Assembly (NCBI GenBank): GCA_025057115.1 | Contig: JANWWZ010000013.1 | Coordinates: forward strand, 1 to 64,000 | Source of the DNA: Bernardetiaceae bacterium | GTDB taxonomy: Bacteria > Bacteroidota > Bacteroidia > Cytophagales > Thermoflexibacteraceae | Direction of reading: 5' to 3' | DNA: 64,000 nt | Shown here: in pieces, positions 7,935-16,260 of the stretch | How the letters are laid out: each line of letters begins with the position of its first letter | How positions within the stretch are numbered: the first letter of the stretch is position 1 | Translations under genes and position numbers: made by a program | Notes under the pieces: model-generated | Told to the model about the DNA's origin: nothing | What the model saw: the letters and a program-made list of their open reading frames with translations, nothing else | Database searches by the model: none

Positions 7935-10199
7935 TTGTTGCTAATGTTACATGCTATTTTCTACTCCTTTCCCATTCAACTGATACTTTTTCAACTGCGG
8001 CGAAATGTATTACTGCTTTCCCCATGGGTAGTATTACTAGGCATTGTAGCAGGGCGCTGGGCAGATGAGCTAAGTATTCCCTACTTGTTTTTGTCTCCAG
8101 AGTACTTGGGCAAGTCAGGGGGAGTTGCTATGCTGCTAGTGGGAATTGCTACAGGGATCTTCATTATGTCTTTTCACATTACAGCGTACATTTTTGCTGT
8201 TAACAAGTTTGGCTTTTTGAACGTATTGCCAAGACCAATGGCGCTATTTTGTGTCAATAACGGTTTTTTACCCCTGATTTTCAACGTTTTGTACTTAATT
8301 GCCACAGTGCGCTACCAGTTGCTGGAAGAACTCATGCCTCCTTGGAAGGTGGGGGTTAATTTATGTTTATTCCTAGTGGGGCAACTAGTAATAGTGGCAG
8401 TGTTTTTTGTTTACTTCCGAGTTACTGGACAAGCACTTTTTGAAAAACTTACTTGGCAAATGGATCAACAACTGCGCAGAAAGAAACTAATGCGCCCCCT
8501 AGCTTTGCAACGACTGCGCAGTATTCGCAAAAGAGATACCAAATACCACGTAGAGTATTATATCGACTTTCCTTTTGTCATTAAGCAACTCCATGAAATA
8601 CCTCACATCTTGCCTTGGCAATCAAAAGAGTTATTTGACTCCAACCAGTTCAATGCACTGGTGCTAGAATTGTCCTTGTTTGCTCTCATCATTGCCATAG
8701 GTACGATGCGAGACAATCCCATCTTTCAAATTCCTGCTGCAGCGAGCGTGTTACTGCTATTGGCTATGATTACAATGGCTGTCGGAGCAGTTACTTACTG
8801 GTTAAAACAATGGGCTTGGGGCGTGACCGTATTGGCACTGTTGCTTTTTAGTAGTTTTACTACTGATGATGGAAACAATCCTTACTACCGCGCCTTCGGT
8901 CTTAATTACGATAGCATACGGGCAGAGTATAGCACCAAGCGGCTGGAACAGCTAAGCAATGATGCATATTACGCAGCCGATGTAGCACACACAATTGGCA
9001 TACTAGAGCGATGGCGCGCTAAATTTCCTGCCGAGCAAAACCCTAAAATGATTTTAATTTCCACCAGTGGAGGCGGACAAAGAGCAGCCGTTTGGACCTT
9101 GCGGTGTCTTCAGGCGCTAGACAGCATATTTAATGGTCGCATCATGCAGCATACTACCCTTATCACGGGAGCGTCAGGCGGCATGATAGGAGCTGCTTAT
9201 TACCGCGAAATATACCGCAGATATTTAGAAGGACAACTTCAGTCCCCTTGTGCGAATACCTACTTAGAAAATCTAGCAAAAGATAGACTTAACCCTCTGC
9301 TGCTATCTTGGCTTGTGAGTGATTTAATATTGCCTTTTCGACAAGTGCGGCAAGAAAAGCCACTTTCTTTTAAAGATCGAGGGGATGCTTTTGAGCAAAA
9401 ACTCAATGCTGATTTACAAGGCTGGCTGGATAAACCACTCATTGCCTACCGACAAGAAGAACAAGAAGCAAAAATTCCCATGCTGATTATTGCTGCCTCT
9501 GTAGTGAATGATGGTCGCAGGTTGTACTTTTCACCTCAACCGATTTCTTATATGACCAATGCGGCTCCCTTTGCTCGCCGCGCTCTTCGCACGCGGATAA
9601 GAGGCATCGAATTTATGCGTTTCTTTAAGCATCAAAGAGCGGACAGCCTTCGGATATTAACCGCTTTGCGCATGAATGCTACTTTCCCTTACATCATGCC
9701 CAATGTACTTTTACCTTCTGTCCCTGCTATGGAAGTAGTAGATGCGGGTCTATCAGACAATTTTGGCGTCAATGACGCCATCCTTTTTTTGTACACATTC
9801 CGCGAGTGGATAGCACGCCACACTTCTGGAGTAATTTTGATTCGCATACGCGACTCACCCAAAGCCCGAGAAATTACATCTTACAAAAGTCACTCCCTTT
9901 TGTTTAGGCTATTCACCCCTATAGAACATTTTTTAAGCAACCTATATTTTCTACAGGATGGGCGCAACGACCTGGCTATAGAATTTGCCAAAGGTTGGTT
10001 TAAAAATGACTTGCAAACAGTAGATTTTGAGTACAATCCTAGCTACCTAGACAAGAATCAGTTAGACACATTGGGAAATGTGCGCAAAGCTCCTTTGAGC
10101 TGGCGACTTACTGCTCGCGAATTAGAAGGAATTCGCACAATGATTTACGCTCCAGAAAACCAGAGTGCTATACGAAAACTAAAAGGATACTTTAAATGA
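7935..10199 (+). CDS. Membrane-anchored patatin-like phospholipase
   Basis: A 754-residue protein in two parts. Residues 1-310 contain about seven hydrophobic segments in two groups (roughly 15-160 and 243-308). Residues 370-750 are a patatin/cPLA2 lipase domain. Catalytic elements are the oxyanion loop SGGGQRA (378-384), the nucleophile elbow GASGG (412-416, Ser414), and the Asp of VVDAGLSDNFG near 614. Patatins hydrolyse acyl esters of phospholipids with a Ser-Asp dyad, here presumably at the inner membrane. DAG replaces the common DGG but keeps the Asp. It is divergent from the PSP1 gene and appears monocistronic. The membrane portion is not a family I recognise. Confidence 0.82.
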   Translation: MLLMLHAIFYSFPIQLILFQLRRNVLLLSPWVVLLGIVAGRWADELSIPYLFLSPEYLGKSGGVAMLLVGIATGIFIMSFHITAYIFAVNKFGFLNVLPRPMALFCVNNGFLPLIFNVLYLIATVRYQLLEELMPPWKVGVNLCLFLVGQLVIVAVFFVYFRVTGQALFEKLTWQMDQQLRRKKLMRPLALQRLRSIRKRDTKYHVEYYIDFPFVIKQLHEIPHILPWQSKELFDSNQFNALVLELSLFALIIAIGTMRDNPIFQIPAAASVLLLLAMITMAVGAVTYWLKQWAWGVTVLALLLFSSFTTDDGNNPYYRAFGLNYDSIRAEYSTKRLEQLSNDAYYAADVAHTIGILERWRAKFPAEQNPKMILISTSGGGQRAAVWTLRCLQALDSIFNGRIMQHTTLITGASGGMIGAAYYREIYRRYLEGQLQSPCANTYLENLAKDRLNPLLLSWLVSDLILPFRQVRQEKPLSFKDRGDAFEQKLNADLQGWLDKPLIAYRQEEQEAKIPMLIIAASVVNDGRRLYFSPQPISYMTNAAPFARRALRTRIRGIEFMRFFKHQRADSLRILTALRMNATFPYIMPNVLLPSVPAMEVVDAGLSDNFGVNDAILFLYTFREWIARHTSGVILIRIRDSPKAREITSYKSHSLLFRLFTPIEHFLSNLYFLQDGRNDLAIEFAKGWFKNDLQTVDFEYNPSYLDKNQLDTLGNVRKAPLSWRLTARELEGIRTMIYAPENQSAIRKLKGYFK

Positions 10200-10294
10200 A
10201 TACTTTGAAAAATAGTTGTACGAAGCACAGTCCGCAGGTTCTTTCAACCATCTATCACTATTACTCTACAAATCAAACAGCTGGAAGGTGTTTA

Positions 10295-10930
10295 CTACTG
10301 AATGCGAAACCCCGCTCCACCAAAAGTAGCAGAAATAATAATAGCTGAAGGTTGATAGCTCTCTATGCGAGTTAGCTTTAAGCCGTCGTTGCGCTTCCAT
10401 GAACTACTTAGCAGGCTCGTCCATGCACTTATCCGCAACCCAATTTGGAACCCCCCTATTTTTTTCTCATCTTTTGGTGAAAAGACAACATGTTGCAGCA
10501 AGTGCAAAGTAGCTCCTACCATTACTCCATTTGAACTAATGTGATTAGATTTATTAGGACCCGCTTGCACATTAGTTCCTCTTCCACCTAGTAGCAAGGT
10601 AGCATGCAACTGCGTGGTAGGTTTAGATAACACATCATAGCCGAACTCAAATCCACCACCGCCATGTATGATGAGTGTATCGCCTTTGGAATTGCTGAGC
10701 ATAACAGCACCGCTGCCGCCGAGAATCAGCCGATTAAGATAGCTGTAACCTCCACCCCCTAAGTTGAACACAGATGTAGAAAATTGAGTAGGAGTACTTA
10801 GCGCTTGATTAATTCCCGTAGTAGTAACCCATCCATAGCCAATTTTAAAGTAACCACCTCCGCCAAAGCGTTGAGCATAGCAAGCAAAGCAAGAACAACA
10901 AAGAAGAAAGGTGAAATTAAACAGTTTCAT
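10295..10930 (-). CDS. Secreted glycine-rich protein, possible small outer-membrane barrel
   Basis: A 211-residue protein with a clear signal peptide (MKLFNFTFLLCCSCFACYAQ, likely cleaved after about residue 19). The mature part is rich in glycine and alternating hydrophobic/polar strands (GGGGYFKIGYGW, GGGGYSYLNRLILGGSGAV, IHGGGGFEFGYDV, ATLLLGGRG, FQIGLRISAW). It ends in a strand with aromatic and hydrophobic residues. This pattern suggests a small outer-membrane beta-barrel, but no family is recognised. It stands alone between patatin (convergent) and the TPR gene (same strand, 102-base gap). Confidence 0.65.
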   Translation of the reverse strand: MKLFNFTFLLCCSCFACYAQRFGGGGYFKIGYGWVTTTGINQALSTPTQFSTSVFNLGGGGYSYLNRLILGGSGAVMLSNSKGDTLIIHGGGGFEFGYDVLSKPTTQLHATLLLGGRGTNVQAGPNKSNHISSNGVMVGATLHLLQHVVFSPKDEKKIGGFQIGLRISAWTSLLSSSWKRNDGLKLTRIESYQPSAIIISATFGGAGFRIQ

Positions 10931-11032
10931 ATGCTCTTAACTTGGAGATGCTACCAAGGTAGCTATTACTCCGCTAATATGTAAACGAATTAGGTTGGCA
11001 TATAGAGGACTTCACCGTGACTTTACGGGAAG

Positions 11033-11767
11033 TTAATATTGACCACATTTTTCATAAAACAGGTCTCTAGCTTCGGGCATGCCTAAATCGATGGCTTTTT
11101 GCAGGTATTCGCATGCTTGAGGGTTGTTTTTTGACTGGGGAGGTAGTTTAGCATACAAAATGAGTCCCAGCATGTAGTAAGCCCGTGCATAGTCGGGGGA
11201 AAGGGTAATGCATTTTTGCAGGTCTGTTAGAGCTTTGTCTAGATCTTTTAAAGCAATGTAGCTTTGAGCACGATTGTAAAAAATATTGCGGTCGTTGTTA
11301 TTCATTTCAGCAGCGCGACTAAAGTCAGCAATAGCTTCTTGATGCCTTCCGAGAGCTGCTAAGGTCGCTCCTCGATTCAAGTAAATTTGATAAACATTTG
11401 CATTCAGCTCTAAAGCCCGGTTAAAATCTTTGAGGGCTTCCTCTGGCATCCCTATTTGCCAAAATGCGTTGCCACGGTTGTAAAAATACTTGTAGTTTTG
11501 ATTATCTATTTTAATTGCCTGATTAAAACAAGCTATCGCCGAGTCGATTTGGTGAGTTTCCATATAGGCATAGCCTAGCATGTTGAGAACTTCGGCATTC
11601 TGGAGGGATTTTCTTCGAGGAGCTAGCAAGGCAATTACATTGCTATACTCTTGTCTTTTTAGCATCTCGCGCGCCTTGACGGTTAATTGTTCATCTGCTT
11701 TCTGACAACTTATTAGCACTAACAACCAACTAAGCAATTGACTACACTGGATTACATTGGTTTTCAT
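11033..11767 (-). CDS. TPR-repeat lipoprotein
   Basis: A 244-residue protein with a signal peptide ending in the lipobox LISC, so Cys21 is probably lipidated. Five or so tetratricopeptide repeats follow from about residue 37 to 215, with typical AYxxxGxxxxALxxFxxAIxLxPxxxxxY patterns. These repeats mediate protein-protein contacts, presumably in the periplasm or at a membrane surface. Its ATG overlaps the topA stop (ATGA), indicating translational coupling, although no functional tie to topoisomerase is obvious. Confidence 0.85.
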   Translation of the reverse strand: MKTNVIQCSQLLSWLLVLISCQKADEQLTVKAREMLKRQEYSNVIALLAPRRKSLQNAEVLNMLGYAYMETHQIDSAIACFNQAIKIDNQNYKYFYNRGNAFWQIGMPEEALKDFNRALELNANVYQIYLNRGATLAALGRHQEAIADFSRAAEMNNNDRNIFYNRAQSYIALKDLDKALTDLQKCITLSPDYARAYYMLGLILYAKLPPQSKNNPQACEYLQKAIDLGMPEARDLFYEKCGQY

Positions 11768-14319
11768 TTCTTTTTGCTTGTAGTTTTAGTGGTTGATGTT
11801 TTAGAAGGGGTTGCTTGTGAAGTCTTTGATTGTTGAGGTGGTTGTTTGTTTGTTTCAGCTTGTATGATTGCTTTTACTTCTTCATAAGAGAGCAAGGTTG
11901 GGTCCGTTCCCTTAGGGAGACGCAATTGTTGCTTGCCCACTTCAATGTAAGGTCCCCACCGGCCATTGACAATGCGCACACTTGCATCTTCTGCAAAAGT
12001 TTTAATAACTTTCTCCACATCTGCTTGGCGTTTTTTCTCTATTACTTGGCATGCTTCTTCCAAAGTAATTGTAAGGGGGTCTAAATTTTTAGGAAGGGAG
12101 AAAAATTGATTGTCGTAGCTTAGATAAGGACCAAACCTTCCAATGGAGGCTAGTACAGGCTTATTTTCTATCAACCCTATTTGACGCGGCAGTTTGAAAA
12201 GCTCAAGAGCTTCCTCTAAAGTAATTTTTTCAGGGGACTGACCTTTGCGCAAACTAGCATACTGAGGTTTTTGACCATCTTCTTCATTCCCTAGCTGAAC
12301 GTAAGGACCGTATTTTCCTACGCGCACTGTTACTTCTTTTCCACTTTCGGGGTGGTAGCCTAGTAAACGTCCTTCTCGAGGAGTAGAAAGCAACTCTAAT
12401 GCTTCTTCTAATGTAATAGTTTCTATGAACTGACCTTTGCGCAAGCTAGCATACTGAGGCTTTTGACCGTTTTCTTCACTGCCCAACTGGACATAAGGAC
12501 CATACTTACCCAAACGCGCAAACACTTCTTTGCCTGTAACGGGGTCGGTGCCTAGCTTGCGCACTACAGAAGCACGGTCAGCATTGAGTTCAGTTTGTTC
12601 TACTTGTCGATGAAAGCCCTTATAAAAATTTTCTATCATTTTTTGCCATTGCGTTTTGCCTTCTGCTATTTGGTCAAAGGCTTGTTCTACTTTGGCAGTG
12701 AAGGAGTAATCAATGATATTGGGGAAATGAGCTACTAAAAAATCGTTCACTTGCATGGCCAGGTCAGTAGGGAAAAGTTTCATGTTTTCAGCGCCAAAGG
12801 TTTCTGTTTTAGTTTCTTTGGTGATTTGTCCATTTTGTAGGGTCATTTCTATGAAATGGCGCTGCTTCCCTTCCCTAGATTCTTTTACTACATAGCCGCG
12901 CTCTTGAATGGTAGAAATGGTAGGAGCGTAAGTAGAAGGTCTGCCGATACCTAATTCTTCTAATTTTTTGACTAAACTCGCTTCTGTATAACGAGCAGGA
13001 GGACGGCTAAAGCGCTGAGTAGCTTTGAAATGCTTTAAGTTCAGTACCTGACCTACCTGCAAAGGAGGTAGCATAGTTTTTTGTTCTTCGTCTTCTTCTT
13101 CGCCAGCGAACTCTAGGTAAACTTTTAGAAATCCATCGAATAGAATGACTTCACCGCTGGCTTCTAATATTTCTGCAGTGGTGGAAATGCCGATGCTAGC
13201 TATGGTGCGTTCTAGTTGGGCATCTGCCATTTGCGAAGCAATAGCGCGTTTCCAAATCAGTTCGTAAAGCCGTTGTTCATTGCGGTCATCCCCAGCAATT
13301 TTGCGCGAAAAATCTGTAGGACGGATGGCTTCATGGGCTTCTTGGGCTGTTTCTGATTTAGTTTTATAGCGGCGCGGTTGGTGGTATTTTTCTCCAAATT
13401 CACTTTTGATTGCTCTACCTGCTGCCTCTATTGCTTCTTCAGAGAGATTGACTGAGTCGGTGCGCATGTAGGAGATATAACCTGCTTCATAGAGTTTCTG
13501 GGCTAGCCGCATGGTTTGCGCCACGCTAAACTTGAGTTTGTTGCTAGCTTCTTGCTGTAGAGTAGAGGTAGTAAAAGGAGCGGGAGGAGACTTTTTGGCT
13601 GGTTTTTTCTCCAGGTTGGCAATTTGAAAGGTAGCTCCCAGACAGCGCCTCAAAAAAGCCTCTGCTTCTGCTTCGGTAGGGAGGCGATGGGGAAGCTCGG
13701 CTTTGAGTTCCTTGCCTTTGTCAAGCAAAAAGACCGCTGTGATTTTGTAATCTGACTCGGGAACGAAGCGAATAATTTCTCGTTCGCGTTCTACAATAAG
13801 CCGCACAGCAACTGATTGAACGCGTCCTGCAGAAAGACCAGATTTAATTTTTTTCCATAAAATAGGGGAGAGTTCAAAGCCTACAAGGCGGTCTAGGATT
13901 CGTCGAGCTTGCTGGGAGTTGACCAAATCCATGTCAATATTACGCGGTTGCTGAATGGCTTTTTGAATAGCTGACTTTGTAATTTCGCGAAACACGATGC
14001 GCCGCGTATCTTTCTGATTGAGGTTGAGGGTTTCGTACAAGTGCCAAGAGATGGCTTCTCCTTCGCGGTCATCGTCGGTAGCCAGCCAAATCACTTCGGA
14101 ATTTTTTGCCAGTTTACTTAGTTCAGCAACAATTTCGCGCTTGTCTTCCAGAATTTCGTAACGCGGAGTAAAGTTGTTGGTTATGTCAATTGCATCATCT
14201 GTTTTAGGTAAATCGCGGACGTGTCCGTAGCTAGATTTAACAACGTATTCCTTGCCCAAATATCCTTCTATTGTCTTAGCCTTTGCAGGCGACTCCACTA
14301 TTACCAAGTTTTTTGGCAT
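11764..14319 (-). CDS. topA: DNA topoisomerase I (type IA)
   Basis: This enzyme relaxes negative supercoils by transient single-strand cleavage. The Toprim acidic motif TDDDREGE is at residues 81-88 and the catalytic tyrosine is Tyr284 in YISYMRTDSV. GLSAGRVQSVAVRLIVERE and LGIGRPSTYAPTI are also present. After the catalytic core (about residue 590) the protein lacks the four-Cys zinc fingers of the E. coli enzyme. Instead it has Topo_C_Rpt repeats with G+(Y/W)GPY motifs, two of them nearly identical. It ends in a Lys/Thr/Ser/Gln-rich basic tail. The length of 851 residues is normal for Bacteroidota. It begins 54 bases after the dehydratase gene on the same strand. Confidence 0.96.
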   Translation of the reverse strand: MPKNLVIVESPAKAKTIEGYLGKEYVVKSSYGHVRDLPKTDDAIDITNNFTPRYEILEDKREIVAELSKLAKNSEVIWLATDDDREGEAISWHLYETLNLNQKDTRRIVFREITKSAIQKAIQQPRNIDMDLVNSQQARRILDRLVGFELSPILWKKIKSGLSAGRVQSVAVRLIVEREREIIRFVPESDYKITAVFLLDKGKELKAELPHRLPTEAEAEAFLRRCLGATFQIANLEKKPAKKSPPAPFTTSTLQQEASNKLKFSVAQTMRLAQKLYEAGYISYMRTDSVNLSEEAIEAAGRAIKSEFGEKYHQPRRYKTKSETAQEAHEAIRPTDFSRKIAGDDRNEQRLYELIWKRAIASQMADAQLERTIASIGISTTAEILEASGEVILFDGFLKVYLEFAGEEEDEEQKTMLPPLQVGQVLNLKHFKATQRFSRPPARYTEASLVKKLEELGIGRPSTYAPTISTIQERGYVVKESREGKQRHFIEMTLQNGQITKETKTETFGAENMKLFPTDLAMQVNDFLVAHFPNIIDYSFTAKVEQAFDQIAEGKTQWQKMIENFYKGFHRQVEQTELNADRASVVRKLGTDPVTGKEVFARLGKYGPYVQLGSEENGQKPQYASLRKGQFIETITLEEALELLSTPREGRLLGYHPESGKEVTVRVGKYGPYVQLGNEEDGQKPQYASLRKGQSPEKITLEEALELFKLPRQIGLIENKPVLASIGRFGPYLSYDNQFFSLPKNLDPLTITLEEACQVIEKKRQADVEKVIKTFAEDASVRIVNGRWGPYIEVGKQQLRLPKGTDPTLLSYEEVKAIIQAETNKQPPQQSKTSQATPSKTSTTKTTSKKK
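12170..12555 (-). repeat. Recent tandem duplication inside topA (2 x 192 bases)
   Basis: Two consecutive 64-residue Topo_C_Rpt units share long near-identical runs: GKYGPYVQLG, then (S/N)EE(N/D)GQKPQYASLRKGQ, then TLEEALEL. The GKYGPYVQLG codons lie at about 12511-12482 and 12319-12290, exactly 192 bases apart, and the DNA is still clearly similar. The flanking Topo_C_Rpt units are much more diverged, so this pair arose more recently. Outer limits are approximate. Confidence 0.75.
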
Positions 14320-14373
14320 GTCTGAGGTTGATTGGCTAACGTTTATTAAGCAAACGCAGAAACGTTTTGTTTG

Positions 14374-16260
14374 TTACAAAAATTTTTGTGAAAAAACGGC
14401 GGCAAATTTAGGATTGGTGCTACAAAATTCTGGCACCAGTTGTGTCATAAACCTTACAATCTCTATACTTTCCCCGCCGCTGGTTGCTAGATGACGAAGG
14501 ATTTCCAACATGCCGCGCAGCTCTGGCATATTTATCCAGCTAACATTTTTAGCAATGCGGATTTTTTCGTGATAAGTAGGTAAGGTATTTTCTTTTTGTA
14601 GCAACAATTCTTCAACGAGCTTTTCTCCTGGACGCAAGCCTGTAAAGACGATAGAAATATCTTTTTCAGGTTGCAAGCCTGCCAGCAAGATCATTTTACG
14701 GGCAAGGTCTAGAATGCGCACTGGTTTTCCCATGTCAAAAAGAAAAATTTCAGCGTGCTTGCCTATAGCACCCGCTTCTAAAATGAGTTGAGCTGCTTCG
14801 TGAATGGTCATAAAATAGCGCACCACATCAGGAGAAGTTACTGTAACAGGTCCGCCTGCTTGGATTTGTTTTTTGAAACGCGGAACCACTGATCCATCCG
14901 AGCCTAGCACGTTGCCGAAGCGCGTAATAGCAAAGGCGGTTGAAGAACCTTGCGCATGAAGGGCTTGGATGTAGAGCTCGGCAATGCGCTTAGAAGCTCC
15001 CATCACATTGGTAGGATTGACTGCCTTGTCAGTAGAAACTAAAATAAATTTCTCGGCTTGGTATTCTACCGCCGCATCCGCTACGTATTGAGTTCCCAGC
15101 ACATTAACCTTAATTGCTTCAGCAGGATGGTTTTCTAACATGGGGACGTGCTTATAAGCAGCAGCATGTAAGATTACTTCAGGGCGGTAAGTGCTAAAAA
15201 TGTGCTTAATGCGCTTTTGGTCAGTAATATCCGCCAAAATTGGGAAGGCATGGGGAAAACCTTCCTCTTCTTCTATAGCCAAATGTAACTCGTGCAATGG
15301 GGATTCAGCCTTGTCCAACAAGAGCAATTGGCGTGGTTGTAGGCGAGCCAACTGGCGACACAACTCCCTTCCAATAGAGCCAGCAGCACCAGTAACCAAA
15401 ATAGTTCTGCCGCTAAACGTTGCTCTTACGTGAGGCGACTCCATGGAAATCGGCTCCCGTTCCAGCAATTCCTCAATATGAATGTTTTCTAATTGCATGG
15501 GATCGAAACTACCTTCATACCATTTCTTCAAAGAAGGCACCTTCACAACGGGGATTCCAGCCTCTATGCACCAATCTACAAAGGTTTGACGGCGCTGCGG
15601 TGAAAGATGATGAATGGCAATGACTGCTTTCTGCACTTTGTTTTTGCGCACAATGTCTTTAAAATGTTCAGCTACGTGAAAAATGCGCACTCCTTCAATG
15701 GTTTTGCCGCTTTTTTTAGGGTCGTCGTCGAAAAATGCAACTACTTTGTAAGAAAGACCAGGAGCTTGCTCTAAGACGTGTTTCGTTATCAATCCAGCAG
15801 CGCCAGCGCCAAAAATCAACAAACGGATAGGATTTTTTTCTCCTTTGTCGTTTTCTGTGGCAAGGTAGTGCAATACTAAGCGATATCCAGCCAACGTAGT
15901 CAAAGAAAGAATGAAATAAGCTAGCACAAATGCCACCCTTAACGGATACCACAAAAACCAACTAAGCAATAATAAACTAGCATCGGCAAAAGCCAGAGCT
16001 ATAGCAAGCCTTAATAAATCGCGCAGATGAATGAAACGCAACAAAAAAGTGTACGTTTTCAAGCCAAAAAAAGCACTTATTCTCAAAAGTATAGAAATTG
16101 CCAGCAGCTGGGGTAGGATTGTCTTTTCTAAGTCATAGCTTTGAGTAAGCATTAAGGCAATAGGCAAGGCGCCTGCTCCTAAAAGCAAGTCAGTTGTAAA
16201 TATGAGCAGTTTATTAAGAGTAGCCCGATTAAAGTATTGGTGAAGTTTTCGGATTACCAT
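14374..16260 (-). CDS. Membrane-bound UDP-sugar 4,6-dehydratase (PglF/WbpM/CapD family)
   Basis: The 628-residue protein has four transmembrane segments (about residues 17-125), then a first nucleotide-binding domain (IFGAGAAG, 149-156). The catalytic extended-SDR domain starts with ILVTGAAGSIGREL (287-300). AAYKHVPMLENHP and STDKAVNPTNVMGASKR follow; Met replaces the usual Tyr of YxxxK, as in PglF and WbpM. These enzymes convert UDP-GlcNAc to a 4-keto-6-deoxy sugar, the first step toward bacillosamine- or FucNAc-type sugars in glycans. The start overlaps the GH31 stop by 7 bases. No partner aminotransferase or glycosyltransferase cluster is adjacent. Confidence 0.9.
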   Translation of the reverse strand: MVIRKLHQYFNRATLNKLLIFTTDLLLGAGALPIALMLTQSYDLEKTILPQLLAISILLRISAFFGLKTYTFLLRFIHLRDLLRLAIALAFADASLLLLSWFLWYPLRVAFVLAYFILSLTTLAGYRLVLHYLATENDKGEKNPIRLLIFGAGAAGLITKHVLEQAPGLSYKVVAFFDDDPKKSGKTIEGVRIFHVAEHFKDIVRKNKVQKAVIAIHHLSPQRRQTFVDWCIEAGIPVVKVPSLKKWYEGSFDPMQLENIHIEELLEREPISMESPHVRATFSGRTILVTGAAGSIGRELCRQLARLQPRQLLLLDKAESPLHELHLAIEEEEGFPHAFPILADITDQKRIKHIFSTYRPEVILHAAAYKHVPMLENHPAEAIKVNVLGTQYVADAAVEYQAEKFILVSTDKAVNPTNVMGASKRIAELYIQALHAQGSSTAFAITRFGNVLGSDGSVVPRFKKQIQAGGPVTVTSPDVVRYFMTIHEAAQLILEAGAIGKHAEIFLFDMGKPVRILDLARKMILLAGLQPEKDISIVFTGLRPGEKLVEELLLQKENTLPTYHEKIRIAKNVSWINMPELRGMLEILRHLATSGGESIEIVRFMTQLVPEFCSTNPKFAAVFSQKFL

